From Candidatus Saccharimonadia bacterium (GTDB lineage Bacteria; Patescibacteriota; Saccharimonadia; Saccharimonadales; Saccharimonadaceae): 10,018 nucleotides of DNA. Position numbers and translations under genes: made by a program. Below, piece by piece: positions 1 to 5,506 of the stretch (position 1 is the first letter of the stretch; every line of letters begins with the position of its first letter). Where the stretch lies: the NCBI GenBank assembly GCA_023257755.1, contig JALRBM010000025.1, positions 1-10,018 on the forward strand, in the 5' to 3' direction. The notes beneath the pieces are model-generated. The model saw only the letters and a program-made list of their open reading frames with translations, did no database searches and was not told the DNA's origin.

Positions 1-802
1 CCGTCGCCGTCTTTACCGTAGCAGTGTGTGAATGATCATCAGCATGCCCGTGCGTCGCAAGGGCTAGGGAGGTGAAAATGAGCGTCAGCACAAAGAAGAC
101 ATAGGCCTGAATAAAGCCGATGAACAACTCGAATGCCATAAAGAACGGCAGCACGACGCTTGCAGCATAACTGGTCAAGATTGCAATCAAAAGAAGCAGC
201 ACTTCACCGGCAAAGGCGTTCCCGAACAGACGGAAGCTTAACGCGACCAAACGAGAGAACTCGCCCACAAATTCCAAGACACCTTCAAACGCCCCGATGG
301 GATCCTTAAACGGGTTCTTGGCGTAGCGTCCGATATTACCGAAAAAGCCGTGTTTTCGCACTGCATACACCTGAGTAGCAACGATCGTGATAATCGCGAG
401 TGCAAACGTAAAGTTAAGATCGGCTGGCAAAGCCCGAAACAGCGGTACGCCATTTAGCGTAATCGCGCCGACGCCTGGCAAGACGCTAAGCCAGTAGGTA
501 ACGAGAATTACGAAGAACATCGTAATCGCCAGCGGGAAAATACGGCGGGCGGTCTTTTTATCGCCGATGATGTCCTCGGCCTGCGCCAAAAAGCCTTCGA
601 ATGCCCACTGGACAACACCTGTCAGGAAATTCCGTTTACCTTTTTTGAGCCTAGAGGCAACGTACCAAAGCAGACCCACTGTCACAAGAATGCCGATGAC
701 ACCAAGGATAATTGAATTCGTAATTGAAACAGGGCCGAGCTTAAACACCTCTTCGGCGGCCAGGCTGATGTGCGGTTCGGTAGCAGCAAACTGTGTAATC
801 AT
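1..802 (-). CDS. atpB: F1Fo ATP synthase subunit a (partial, C-terminus cut by window edge)
   Basis: This is the membrane stator subunit that forms the proton half-channels against the c-ring. 267 residues are readable from ATG at 802-800 and the frame is still open at base 1. The helix around residues 183-205 carries the family signature FRLFGN; its Arg191 matches the essential E. coli Arg210, and Glu200, nine residues on, matches Glu219. The last helix (about 223-248) holds Gln232 in an IQAYVFFVLT stretch equivalent to E. coli Gln252. Other hydrophobic helices lie near residues 26-48, 89-110 and 128-147. The sequence after the last helix is His/Asp-rich (HGHADDHSH, 251-259), longer than the short tail of E. 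coli subunit a. The start lies one base after the upstream AtpI-like stop (TAATATG), so translational coupling is likely. Subunits c, b and the F1 genes should follow beyond the left edge. Confidence 0.95.
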   Translation of the reverse strand, partial: MITQFAATEPHISLAAEEVFKLGPVSITNSIILGVIGILVTVGLLWYVASRLKKGKRNFLTGVVQWAFEGFLAQAEDIIGDKKTARRIFPLAITMFFVILVTYWLSVLPGVGAITLNGVPLFRALPADLNFTFALAIITIVATQVYAVRKHGFFGNIGRYAKNPFKDPIGAFEGVLEFVGEFSRLVALSFRLFGNAFAGEVLLLLIAILTSYAASVVLPFFMAFELFIGFIQAYVFFVLTLIFTSLALATHGHADDHSHTATVKTAT

Positions 803-803
803 A

Positions 804-1055
804 TTATTTACGAACATTCCTTAATTGATTGCGGATGAGCAGGCCGGCGATAATTGATCCAACGAGAATACCAATGACAGTTATCCAAAATTTTGTGTTC
901 AGCTGGCTATCGACCCACAGGCCGATAAGCATTAAGCCGATCGTTGGAACGAACATCCTCCAAGTAGTATCACCAATCGTTGCGAGCAATAAAATAACCG
1001 TCGAAGATGTCGGCGGCACCTTAGGATCATCGCCTTTGGTTGGTGATGTGGCCAT
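804..1055 (-). CDS. AtpI/AtpZ-family ATP synthase accessory membrane protein
   Basis: This 83-residue protein has a polar N-terminus (1-25) and two predicted membrane helices at about 33-49 and 57-74. Between them is the pattern P-x2-G-x3-I-G-x2-[VL]-D typical of the AtpI/AtpZ family (putative F0F1-ATPase subunit), followed by a glycine-rich second helix. The C-terminus is basic (RNQLRNVRK). Family members sit at the head of atp operons and assist c-ring assembly or Mg2+/Ca2+ movement. That role is known from relatives and is not shown here. Position fits: it is directly upstream of atpB on the same strand with a one-base gap. An AAGGG lies close before the ATG, but a good extended -10 box overlaps this region, so the mRNA may start only a few bases before the ATG. 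Confidence 0.85.
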   Translation of the reverse strand: MATSPTKGDDPKVPPTSSTVILLLATIGDTTWRMFVPTIGLMLIGLWVDSQLNTKFWITVIGILVGSIIAGLLIRNQLRNVRK

Positions 1056-1068
1056 GTACCCTTATACT
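1040..1068 (+). promoter_or_regulatory. Candidate promoter of the 70-residue CxxC protein gene
   Basis: TTGGTG (1040-1045), 17 bases, then TATACT (1063-1068) on the plus strand. Transcription would start near 1075, about 20 bases before the ATG at 1096. The -35 is only a half match. The site overlaps the start of the divergent AtpI-like gene. Confidence 0.35.
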
Positions 1069-1094
1069 ATACCAACAGAAAGAACATTTGCCTA
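1066..1094 (-). promoter_or_regulatory. Promoter of the atp operon
   Basis: Read on the minus strand, TAGGCA (1094-1089), a 17-base spacer and TATAGT (1071-1066) form a sigma70-type promoter. The -10 is preceded by TGG (extended -10). The -10 ends ten bases before the AtpI-like ATG, so the leader would be only about four bases. It overlaps a candidate plus-strand promoter, which makes this a compact divergent control region. Confidence 0.55.
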
Positions 1095-1095
1095 G

Positions 1096-1308
1096 ATGCC
1101 ACGACGAAATAATACCCCGCAGCACCAGCCTTTTCGCTTTTCTAGCAGCTGCGACAAAAAACGACGCTTTCCGAACGAGCGGGAAGCGATAAAGGCCGCC
1201 GGCCATCAGATGCTGCTGAACCCCGAGCTCGAGCTTACTACCTATAAATGCGATCTCTGCAGTGGATGGCATTTGACAAGAGAGACTGGGCCTCGACATA
1301 ATAGTTAG
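1096..1308 (+). CDS. Small putative zinc-binding protein with a CxxC-GWHLT motif
   Basis: A 70-residue basic protein of unknown function. Residues 19-61 hold a single Cys (C19), a helix-like stretch ending before Y50, and then the block YKCDLCSGWHLT with C52, C55 and H59. C19 + C52 + C55 + H59 could form one CCCH zinc site; this is inferred from residue type and spacing. The arrangement of an N-terminal Cys, a basic helix and a terminal C-x2-C-x-G-W-H-L is one I recognise from short hypothetical proteins of small-genome bacteria and phages. No strong ribosome binding site precedes the ATG: a GAAAG lies 13 bases upstream. The divergent neighbour is the atp operon. The gene is followed after 46 bases by the glutaredoxin gene on the same strand. 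Confidence 0.7.
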   Translation: MPRRNNTPQHQPFRFSSSCDKKRRFPNEREAIKAAGHQMLLNPELELTTYKCDLCSGWHLTRETGPRHNS

Positions 1309-1331
1309 TAATGAGGAGAACATGCTATACT
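1273..1331 (+). promoter_or_regulatory. Two candidate promoters for the glutaredoxin gene
   Basis: The first is TTGACA (1273-1278), 18 bases, CATAAT (1297-1302): a consensus -35 with a five-of-six -10, lying inside the last codons of the upstream ORF. The second is an extended -10, TGCTATACT (1323-1331), in the gap between the genes. The 12-base string CATGCTATACTT here recurs on the minus strand before the ABC-F gene (3950-3939). The first -35 coincides with codons of the conserved HLT residues, so it may be partly fortuitous. Confidence 0.45.
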
Positions 1332-1340
1332 TAATATAGT

Positions 1341-1348
1341 AAAGGGGA
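1341..1348 (+). promoter_or_regulatory. Ribosome binding site of the glutaredoxin gene
   Basis: AAAGGGGA lies six bases before the ATG at 1355 and fixes that start. It is one of the few strong Shine-Dalgarno sequences among the ordinary (non GC-rich) genes of the window. Confidence 0.75.
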
Positions 1349-1354
1349 ATAAAA

Positions 1355-1663
1355 ATGAGTGACACAGTAATCCAACCAGACTCGACAGCAAAAGATGCGG
1401 GCAGTGATCCAAAAGTTATCTTATATAGCACCACTTGGTGCGCATTTTGCCGTACCGAGGAGCAGTACTTTCAGAAACTAGGCGTTGAATATGTCAAAAA
1501 GGACGTCGAAGCCGACAAAGAAGCCTACGAAGAATTAATGGGGAAAATCGGCGGTAACTTCCAGGGCGTGCCAGTGACTGACATCGCTGGCGATATTGTC
1601 CTTGGGTTTGACCGCCACAAAATCGATGACCTACTGAGGCAAAAGCAACTTGTTGCCGCCTAA
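1355..1663 (+). CDS. Glutaredoxin-like thiol-disulfide oxidoreductase
   Basis: A 102-residue thioredoxin-fold protein. After a polar 18-residue N-terminal extension comes a beta strand (VILYSTTWC) with the redox motif C29-A-F-C32. A second strand (VEYVKKDVEAD) and a helix follow. The cis-proline loop is G71-V-P73-V, and a GF-D segment (84-86) begins the last helix, as in glutaredoxins and NrdH/Mrx1-type proteins. The length is near the usual 75-100 residues. It probably acts as a cytosolic dithiol reductase. The reductant cannot be told from sequence; the C-A-F-C centre is neither the classical CPYC nor the NrdH CVQC. It has its own promoter(s) and a strong ribosome binding site, and ends at a hairpin terminator 12 bases after the stop. 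Confidence 0.88.
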   Translation: MSDTVIQPDSTAKDAGSDPKVILYSTTWCAFCRTEEQYFQKLGVEYVKKDVEADKEAYEELMGKIGGNFQGVPVTDIAGDIVLGFDRHKIDDLLRQKQLVAA

Positions 1664-1674
1664 TAATTCACCAA

Positions 1675-1712
1675 TAATAAATAATCCGCCAACTCAGGCG
1701 GATTATTTATTA
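1675..1712. terminator. Perfect bidirectional intrinsic terminator
   Basis: A 16-bp perfect inverted repeat (1675-1690 and 1697-1712) with loop AACTCA. The inner part of the stem is GC-rich (CCGCC/GGCGG) and the outer part is A/T only, so each strand reads a GC stem followed by a U-rich run. It sits between the converging glutaredoxin gene (plus) and the membrane protein gene (minus) and can end transcription from both sides. Confidence 0.92.
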
Positions 1713-1718
1713 CAGAGG

Positions 1719-2246
1719 CTACTTCTTCTTAAAGCCGACGCCAGCAAATACAACCACTAATCCGACCAGGATGATAAGGACCGGCCATAGCTTGCCGACT
1801 GACTGTTGCCATCCGTCAACCTGCAAAAGTCCGAGGAAGAGAACGCTTGGAACAATTAATCCTGCCGCCATGTAAACAAGAGGTGAGAACTTGCTGATCC
1901 AATAACTTACCAGTAGACCAATACCAGGAATAAGAATAAACACCGGCCAAAGCTCCGCCATATCGCGCCATATAAACAGCCCCAGTGTGAATTTAAAGAA
2001 GAACAGGCCTAGCAAGGTGAGAATAGTTGCGAAATACGCGAGTATTGCGCGGCCGACGTTACTCGCCGTTCCCCAGGCCCATCCTGCGAGGCCTAGGCCT
2101 GTCATAAGAATATAGGCTGGCCAAAAGTTACTACTGTTCAGTCCGCCCCAATTATTTGCAACCGCTAGTAATAGCACTCCAATAAGAGTAATCAGTCCGC
2201 CGGCTACAAAAGGGAAGTTTGGTTGTGATTGTTGGTGTTTCTTCAT
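1719..2246 (-). CDS. Six-helix membrane protein with LiaI/LiaF-like (DUF5668-type) repeats
   Basis: A 175-residue integral membrane protein with predicted helices at about 12-30, 40-58, 65-92, 100-118, 122-142 and 152-172, and a KKK end. Three helices begin with the same pattern: W42-P43, W100-P101 and W154-P155, each followed by a hydrophobic run of the type [AV]-[YFL]-I-L with a downstream G-[IL]-G/GL. This 'lWPxxLIxxGl' signature is that of the transmembrane region of LiaI/LiaF-like proteins, and it suggests three copies of a two-helix unit. LiaF relatives sense or modulate envelope stress through two-component systems, but no kinase is present here and the soluble LiaF domain is missing, so function is open. 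It lies 40 bases downstream of the ABC-F gene on the same strand, with its own candidate promoter between them. Confidence 0.75.
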   Translation of the reverse strand: MKKHQQSQPNFPFVAGGLITLIGVLLLAVANNWGGLNSSNFWPAYILMTGLGLAGWAWGTASNVGRAILAYFATILTLLGLFFFKFTLGLFIWRDMAELWPVFILIPGIGLLVSYWISKFSPLVYMAAGLIVPSVLFLGLLQVDGWQQSVGKLWPVLIILVGLVVVFAGVGFKKK

Positions 2247-2253
2247 AGCATCA

Positions 2254-2282
2254 ACTATATCCTGTCAGACCCCAGTACACAA
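2254..2282 (-). promoter_or_regulatory. Promoter of the six-helix membrane protein gene
   Basis: On the minus strand, TTGTGT (2282-2277), 17 bases, TATAGT (2259-2254). The -10 ends seven bases before the ATG at 2246, predicting a leaderless or nearly leaderless mRNA. No Shine-Dalgarno sequence lies at normal distance. Confidence 0.45.
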
Positions 2283-2286
2283 TAAA

Positions 2287-3930
2287 TTATGTACCGATCT
2301 GCACCATTTCGCCGCCAATCGCATCGCGGAAATAGCCGTCGTGGCTGACATACAACACTGCACCAGAGTACTTACCGAGCGCCGTTTCCAGTTCCTCGAT
2401 ACTAGGGAGATCGAGGTGGTTGGTCGGCTCGTCCAAGATAAGCAGCTGCGGATCATTCGCTAGCATCGATATAAGTTGGAAGCGTGCTTTCTGACCTCCG
2501 CTTAGACGAGAAAGTGGCACTCTGCCATCGCCCTCGGTAAAAAGATAATCATTCATCAGTCCGCGAACCTTTGTCGTTGATATCGCCAATCCTCGATCCA
2601 GATACATCCGTTCAATCGCATCTTCAAGCGGTAGATCAAAGTAAGTCGGCGACACCTCCTGCTCGTAAATTCCGACCCGGACATGGGTGTCCATGGTTAT
2701 CTCGCCAGAGAAAATCTTTATCGGTGAAGCACTGCCCGAAAGCAGCGCCTTAATCAGCGTCGTCTTTCCAGCCCCATTCCGACCACGCAGCTCCAACGCC
2801 TCGCCCTCGCGAAGATCGATATTCACCCCGGCAAACAAAGGTGAGTCGCCGTAGCCGAGGCTTAGATCTTTGGCAGTTACCAGCACGTGCTTGCTGCGTG
2901 ATTCGTCATTTTTCAGGTTCATGCGGATATTCTTCGCTTTGAACTTGTCGTATTGCGCCGCAACCTTGTAATTCAATTCAGCCGCCGACTCCTTATCTAT
3001 CCAAAAGGTAGGTTTTTCCTTTGCCTGCAGTTCGGCCAGCTCTTGTCGGCTTTTTTCCTCTAGGCGCTTAAACTTTTGAATCGTACCGGGGTTACGCGAC
3101 TTTTCCTTGAGGCGCTGATAGTCCAGCACCTTTATCTTAAGGTTGGCAATCCGCTTCTCGATCATCTCAAACTCGTTCATCTGGCTGCCCGTCGAAACGG
3201 CATTTTGTTTCAAATACGCATCGTAGTTGCCTTTGTAGCTAACGCTTTCACCATCCTTTAGTTCGATGATCCGATCGACCTCGCGCAGCACGTCGCGGTC
3301 GTGCGTAATAACCAGCACCGATTCGCGGGCGCTCTTTAACCACTCAATAAACTGGGCCTTTGCGACGTAATCCATATGATTGGTCGGCTCGTCGACAAGC
3401 GCCAGCTGCGCCTGAGAGTGCATGATTTTTATTACCTCAACCAGCCGCTTTTGGCCTCCCGAAAGGGAAGTAAATGGTCGGTGCGCCGTCCCGTTCAGCT
3501 GAAAGTTGTTTAGCTCCCGTTCGATTTGTTCTTCGATCTGATAAAATCCCTTGTCGTCAAAACGCTGCAGCGCCGCCGTATATTCGTCGATTAAACGCAT
3601 ATTGTCGCCCATCTTCGCCGGATACGTTTCGATGATGCGGCTAAGTTCGGCATATTCTGGCAGACCCTCCAGGACATATTGAATTACCGTGGTTTCACCC
3701 ATGTCATGGTGTTCTTGCCGAGTCGAAACAACGACTGTTCCGCGGCGATAAATTATCTCACCGCTAAAATCCTTGTCGGTTCCGGCCAAAATAGCAAAAA
3801 GTGTCGACTTACCGACCCCATTGCGGCCAACAACACCAACTTTCTCTCCCTCGTTAATACTAAAACGAATGCCACTCATCAGGGCTTTCGGACCAAAGCT
3901 TTTCTCGGTAACGGAAATGTCGGCAATCAT
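2287..3930 (-). CDS. ABC-F family ATPase (two ABC domains, no membrane part)
   Basis: A 547-residue soluble protein with tandem ATPase domains. Domain 1 has Walker A GRNGVGKST (35-43), signature LSGGQ (156-160), Walker B ending in catalytic Glu181 (LALVDEPTNHMD) and switch His210. A charged, probably coiled-coil linker (about 250-305) follows, the interdomain linker typical of ABC-F. Domain 2 has Walker A GRNGAGKTT (383-391), LSGGQ (476-480), Glu501 in LLILDEPTNHLD and His530. There are no membrane segments. ABC-F proteins (EttA, Uup, YbiT, and resistance types such as Vga/OptrA) bind the ribosomal E site and rescue or protect stalled ribosomes. This one could be a housekeeping translation factor or give antibiotic protection; linker length alone does not decide. 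All catalytic residues are intact. An extended -10 lies nine bases before the ATG, so the mRNA is probably nearly leaderless. Confidence 0.93.
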   Translation of the reverse strand: MIADISVTEKSFGPKALMSGIRFSINEGEKVGVVGRNGVGKSTLFAILAGTDKDFSGEIIYRRGTVVVSTRQEHHDMGETTVIQYVLEGLPEYAELSRIIETYPAKMGDNMRLIDEYTAALQRFDDKGFYQIEEQIERELNNFQLNGTAHRPFTSLSGGQKRLVEVIKIMHSQAQLALVDEPTNHMDYVAKAQFIEWLKSARESVLVITHDRDVLREVDRIIELKDGESVSYKGNYDAYLKQNAVSTGSQMNEFEMIEKRIANLKIKVLDYQRLKEKSRNPGTIQKFKRLEEKSRQELAELQAKEKPTFWIDKESAAELNYKVAAQYDKFKAKNIRMNLKNDESRSKHVLVTAKDLSLGYGDSPLFAGVNIDLREGEALELRGRNGAGKTTLIKALLSGSASPIKIFSGEITMDTHVRVGIYEQEVSPTYFDLPLEDAIERMYLDRGLAISTTKVRGLMNDYLFTEGDGRVPLSRLSGGQKARFQLISMLANDPQLLILDEPTNHLDLPSIEELETALGKYSGAVLYVSHDGYFRDAIGGEMVQIGT

Positions 3931-3939
3931 ATCTGTAGA

Positions 3940-3948
3940 AGTATAGCA
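3940..3948 (-). promoter_or_regulatory. Extended -10 promoter of the ABC-F gene
   Basis: TGCTATACT on the minus strand ends nine bases before the ATG at 3930. It overlaps a 12-bp palindrome, ATAGCATGCTAT (3943-3954), which places TGCTAT on both strands at a divergent gene start. No convincing -35 is seen at 17 bases, as expected for an extended -10 promoter. Confidence 0.5.
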
Positions 3949-3970
3949 TGCTATTGTACGATGATATAAA

Positions 3971-3985
3971 ATATGTTATTATAAT
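3971..3985 (+). promoter_or_regulatory. Promoter P1 of cassette gene A
   Basis: ATATGTTATTATAAT contains the -10 TATAAT (3980-3985). Thirteen of its 15 bases match the block before gene B (4510-4524), and gene C has the same two halves two bases further apart. Transcription would start near 3992, giving a leader of about 37 bases before the ATG at 4029. A clear -35 is not visible. Confidence 0.55.
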
Positions 3986-4028
3986 AATTGAAGGCTTCGA
4001 GCACATTCATCCTTCGAAAGGGGATACC

Positions 4029-4406
4029 ATGGGATTTTGGGGCTGGGTCGGCATCATTGCCGGCATCGTCGTCTTGGCAGGAGCCGCTGCGGCCTTCTGG
4101 GGTCGCGAGTCCTTCAAAACCGGCTTCGCAAGCGGTCGCGAGCGTCACGCAAGGGTTCATGCCACCCGCGTCACTCTCCACAACATGGAGAGGATGGCAG
4201 GGGCACTGGAAGCAATGCTCCGTCTCTCTCCGGAGGAGCGGGGGTCGTTCTTCGACGGGGTCTTCCCGGAGGGCACAACCCTCCCCGCACCGATCACCAA
4301 CACTGACGTCGACGGTCTCTACAGCACGGACCGCAGCGAGGCAGACGCCAACCTCCACGCGCTGATCGACAAGATCCGCGCCGCAGCCAACCAGCTTCGC
4401 TCCTAG
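4029..4406 (+). CDS. Cassette gene A: small membrane-anchored protein of unknown function
   Basis: I do not recognise this 125-residue protein. The start at 4029 is set by AAAGGGGA (4017-4024) ending four bases upstream; a longer reading from 3948 would cross the promoter and is rejected. The N-terminus is one hydrophobic Gly/Trp-rich helix (about 3-24), then a basic segment (R26, K30, R37, R39, R43) that should stay in the cytoplasm, giving a membrane anchor with a cytosolic helical domain of about 95 residues. The segment around 68-86 (SPEERGSFFDG...) is polar with a Gly/Pro loop, and the end (104-125) looks like an amphipathic helix. Codons strongly prefer C or G in the third position (about 78% by hand count). 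It is flanked by its own promoter and a terminator. No clear similarity to B or C was seen apart from layout. Confidence 0.75.
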   Translation: MGFWGWVGIIAGIVVLAGAAAAFWGRESFKTGFASGRERHARVHATRVTLHNMERMAGALEAMLRLSPEERGSFFDGVFPEGTTLPAPITNTDVDGLYSTDRSEADANLHALIDKIRAAANQLRS

Positions 4407-4460
4407 ACCCATCTCACACTCCGCTCAGCTTCACCATGAGCGCCAAGCGCCACCATCCGC

Positions 4461-4503
4461 CGAAAGAGCGTCGAGGGTGACCCTCGGCGCTCTTTCGCTT
4501 TTT
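4461..4503 (+). terminator. Terminator T1 after gene A
   Basis: A 17-bp stem (4461-4477 with 4481-4497, one G-T wobble) closed by loop TGA and followed by CTTTTT (4498-4503), a classical intrinsic terminator. The right arm, containing CGGCGCTCTTTC, resembles the right arms of hairpins T2 and T3. Confidence 0.9.
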
Positions 4504-4509
4504 GGGCGT

Positions 4510-4532
4510 ATATGTCATTATAGTGCAGTCAG
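4510..4532 (+). promoter_or_regulatory. Promoter P2 of cassette gene B
   Basis: ATATGTCATTATAGT (4510-4524) with -10 TATAGT (4519-4524), then GTCAG (4528-4532) at the predicted transcript start. Both the block and GTCAG, at the same distance from the -10, recur before gene C. The predicted leader is about 31 bases. Confidence 0.6.
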
Positions 4533-4561
4533 AAGAAGTTCACTGCGAAGAGGGAACCCTG

Positions 4562-4885
4562 ATGAAAATCATCCTTCCCGTCGTTGCCGCTGCGGCCGTC
4601 GTCATCTACTTCGTCCGCAGGAACCGCCGCACACGCGTCATCCTGATGGACGAGCAGGCGAGGGTGCGCAGTGCCCTGTCCCGCGTGCGGAAGATCGCCG
4701 AGGATCACAAGGGTGATGACGAGGCCATCCGGCGCGAGCTGAACAAGCTGTTCGAAGCCGGCGAGATGGCGGAGTGCGTCTCCCCCGAGATGGACCTCGA
4801 CACGATCGTCGCCACCCTGGAACGGGCCATCGCCGACCAGAACAAGCGGGCGGACATCGAAAGGACCTTCCGCGAGGAACGCTGA
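4562..4885 (+). CDS. Cassette gene B: small membrane-anchored protein, paralogue of gene C
   Basis: A 107-residue protein that I cannot assign to a named family. The ATG at 4562 follows GAGGGA (4550-4555) by six bases; the frame is open back to 4502, but that stretch is terminator and promoter. Residues 1-18 form a hydrophobic helix followed by RRNRRTR, a strong cytoplasm-side anchor (N-out, C-in). The rest is charged and helical. Residues 44-77 contain K-I-x2-D-H-x6-I-R-R-E-L-N-x-L, then C72-V-x-P75-x-M77, which lines up with gene C residues 62-96. About 87% of codons end in G or C (hand count), and it stops with TGA, unlike the ordinary genes around. It has its own promoter and 3' hairpin. 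One conserved Cys suggests a disulfide-linked dimer or a ligand site, which is speculation. Confidence 0.78.
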   Translation: MKIILPVVAAAAVVIYFVRRNRRTRVILMDEQARVRSALSRVRKIAEDHKGDDEAIRRELNKLFEAGEMAECVSPEMDLDTIVATLERAIADQNKRADIERTFREER

Positions 4886-4911
4886 CCAAGCGTCGGAAGC
4901 CCCGCCCACTC

Positions 4912-4946
4912 GAAGAGGGCGTCGGTGATCTTCCGGCGCTCTCTTC
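4912..4946 (+). terminator. 3' hairpin T2 after gene B
   Basis: A 14-bp stem (4912-4925 with 4933-4946, two G-T wobbles) and a seven-base loop. There is no U-tract directly after it, so it may be an RNA-stabilising or processing hairpin instead of a true terminator. From the stop codon through CTCTTCAYGTCC, the sequence matches the region after gene C closely. Confidence 0.6.
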
Positions 4947-4965
4947 ATGTCCATTCGTAGTTTTG

Positions 4966-4983
4966 GCAAGGATATATCCTTGC
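4966..4983. repeat. 18-bp perfect palindrome upstream of gene C promoter
   Basis: GCAAGGATATATCCTTGC reads the same on both strands. It ends 22 bases before the TATAGT of P3, where a -35 would lie, so it is a candidate operator for a dimeric regulator. Alternatively, as RNA it forms a 7-bp stem with loop TATA followed by ATTTCT, a weak terminator for gene B. Confidence 0.6.
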
Positions 4984-4994
4984 ATTTCTAGTAT

Positions 4995-5019
4995 ATATGT
5001 GCTATTATAGTATTGTCAG
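4995..5019 (+). promoter_or_regulatory. Promoter P3 of cassette gene C
   Basis: ATATGT (4995-5000), GCT, ATTATAGT (5004-5011), with -10 TATAGT at 5006-5011 and GTCAG at 5015-5019. Compared with P2 the two halves are two bases further apart but otherwise identical. The predicted leader is about 32 bases. Confidence 0.6.
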
Positions 5020-5049
5020 CAAGCGTTCTTTTCGTGAGGGGATTCCATC

Positions 5050-5442
5050 ATGCAGGCCCTGCTTAGCCAGCCCGGTGCAACAGCCGTCATCATCGCCATG
5101 ATCATCGCCACCATCCCGCCCCTGATCCGGCTCGCCGAGCCCATGGTCGCATGGATGACCGAGTCCTGGCGCGACACCGACCCGGCCCGCATCGAGCGCG
5201 GCCTGGAGGAGAACTTCCTCCACGAGCTCTTCCGCATCCGACGGGACTACACGACCACGCCCGCCCAGCTGCGGAAGGAGCTGAACATGCTGCTCCAGCA
5301 GTACCGCCGCGTGCCGAGGTGCATCAAGCCCGGCATGACCATGCTGGACATGATGAACACCCTGATCCACAGGACCCAGCACCCGGTCGGGACCTTCCAC
5401 AAGGAAGAGCACCCGGCCCTTGCCGAGGCCACCTCGCGCTGA
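5050..5442 (+). CDS. Cassette gene C: small membrane-anchored protein, paralogue of gene B
   Basis: A 130-residue protein of unknown function. GAGGGGA (5036-5042) lies seven bases before the ATG. A hydrophobic segment spans about 9-28 (ATAVIIAMIIATIPPLI), interrupted by PP, and is followed by a mostly helical, charged cytosolic part. Residues 62-96 carry R-I-x2-D-Y-x6-L-R-K-E-L-N-x-L followed by C91-I-x-P94-x-M96, aligning with gene B over about 35 residues with a single one-residue gap. The C-terminal tail (108-130) is His-rich (H107, H111, H117, H121). Codon use is G/C-ending and the stop is TGA. It is convergent with the downstream glycosyltransferase gene, with 79 bases between the stops that contain hairpin T3. 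Shared ends with B point to duplication of the whole cassette followed by strong divergence. Confidence 0.78.
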   Translation: MQALLSQPGATAVIIAMIIATIPPLIRLAEPMVAWMTESWRDTDPARIERGLEENFLHELFRIRRDYTTTPAQLRKELNMLLQQYRRVPRCIKPGMTMLDMMNTLIHRTQHPVGTFHKEEHPALAEATSR

Positions 5443-5472
5443 CACGAGCGCCGAGAGAGACTACCCGCCCCA

Positions 5473-5506
5473 AAGAGGGCGCCGGCGGTACTCCCGGCGC
5501 TCTCTT
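5473..5506 (+). terminator. 3' hairpin T3 after gene C
   Basis: A 13-bp stem (5473-5485 with 5494-5506, one G-T wobble) with an eight-base loop. The only T-rich run (CTTTTAT, 5519-5525) comes about 12 bases later and overlaps the stop of the convergent gene. The right arm and following bases (CCGGCGCTCTCTTCACGTCC) match T2 at all but one position. Confidence 0.6.

Noticed and set aside
3948..4028. Upstream extension of gene A
   Set aside because: It would translate through promoter P1 and the leader. The strong AAAGGGGA just before 4029 marks the real start.
4502..4561. Upstream extension of gene B from a TTG codon
   Set aside because: The stretch is the T-run of terminator T1 plus promoter P2; the ATG at 4562 has a good ribosome binding site.
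4529..5445. Minus-strand ORFs of about 115-146 residues opposite genes B and C
   Set aside because: Low-complexity Arg/Gly/Pro-rich translations caused by high GC, and they cross promoters and hairpins.
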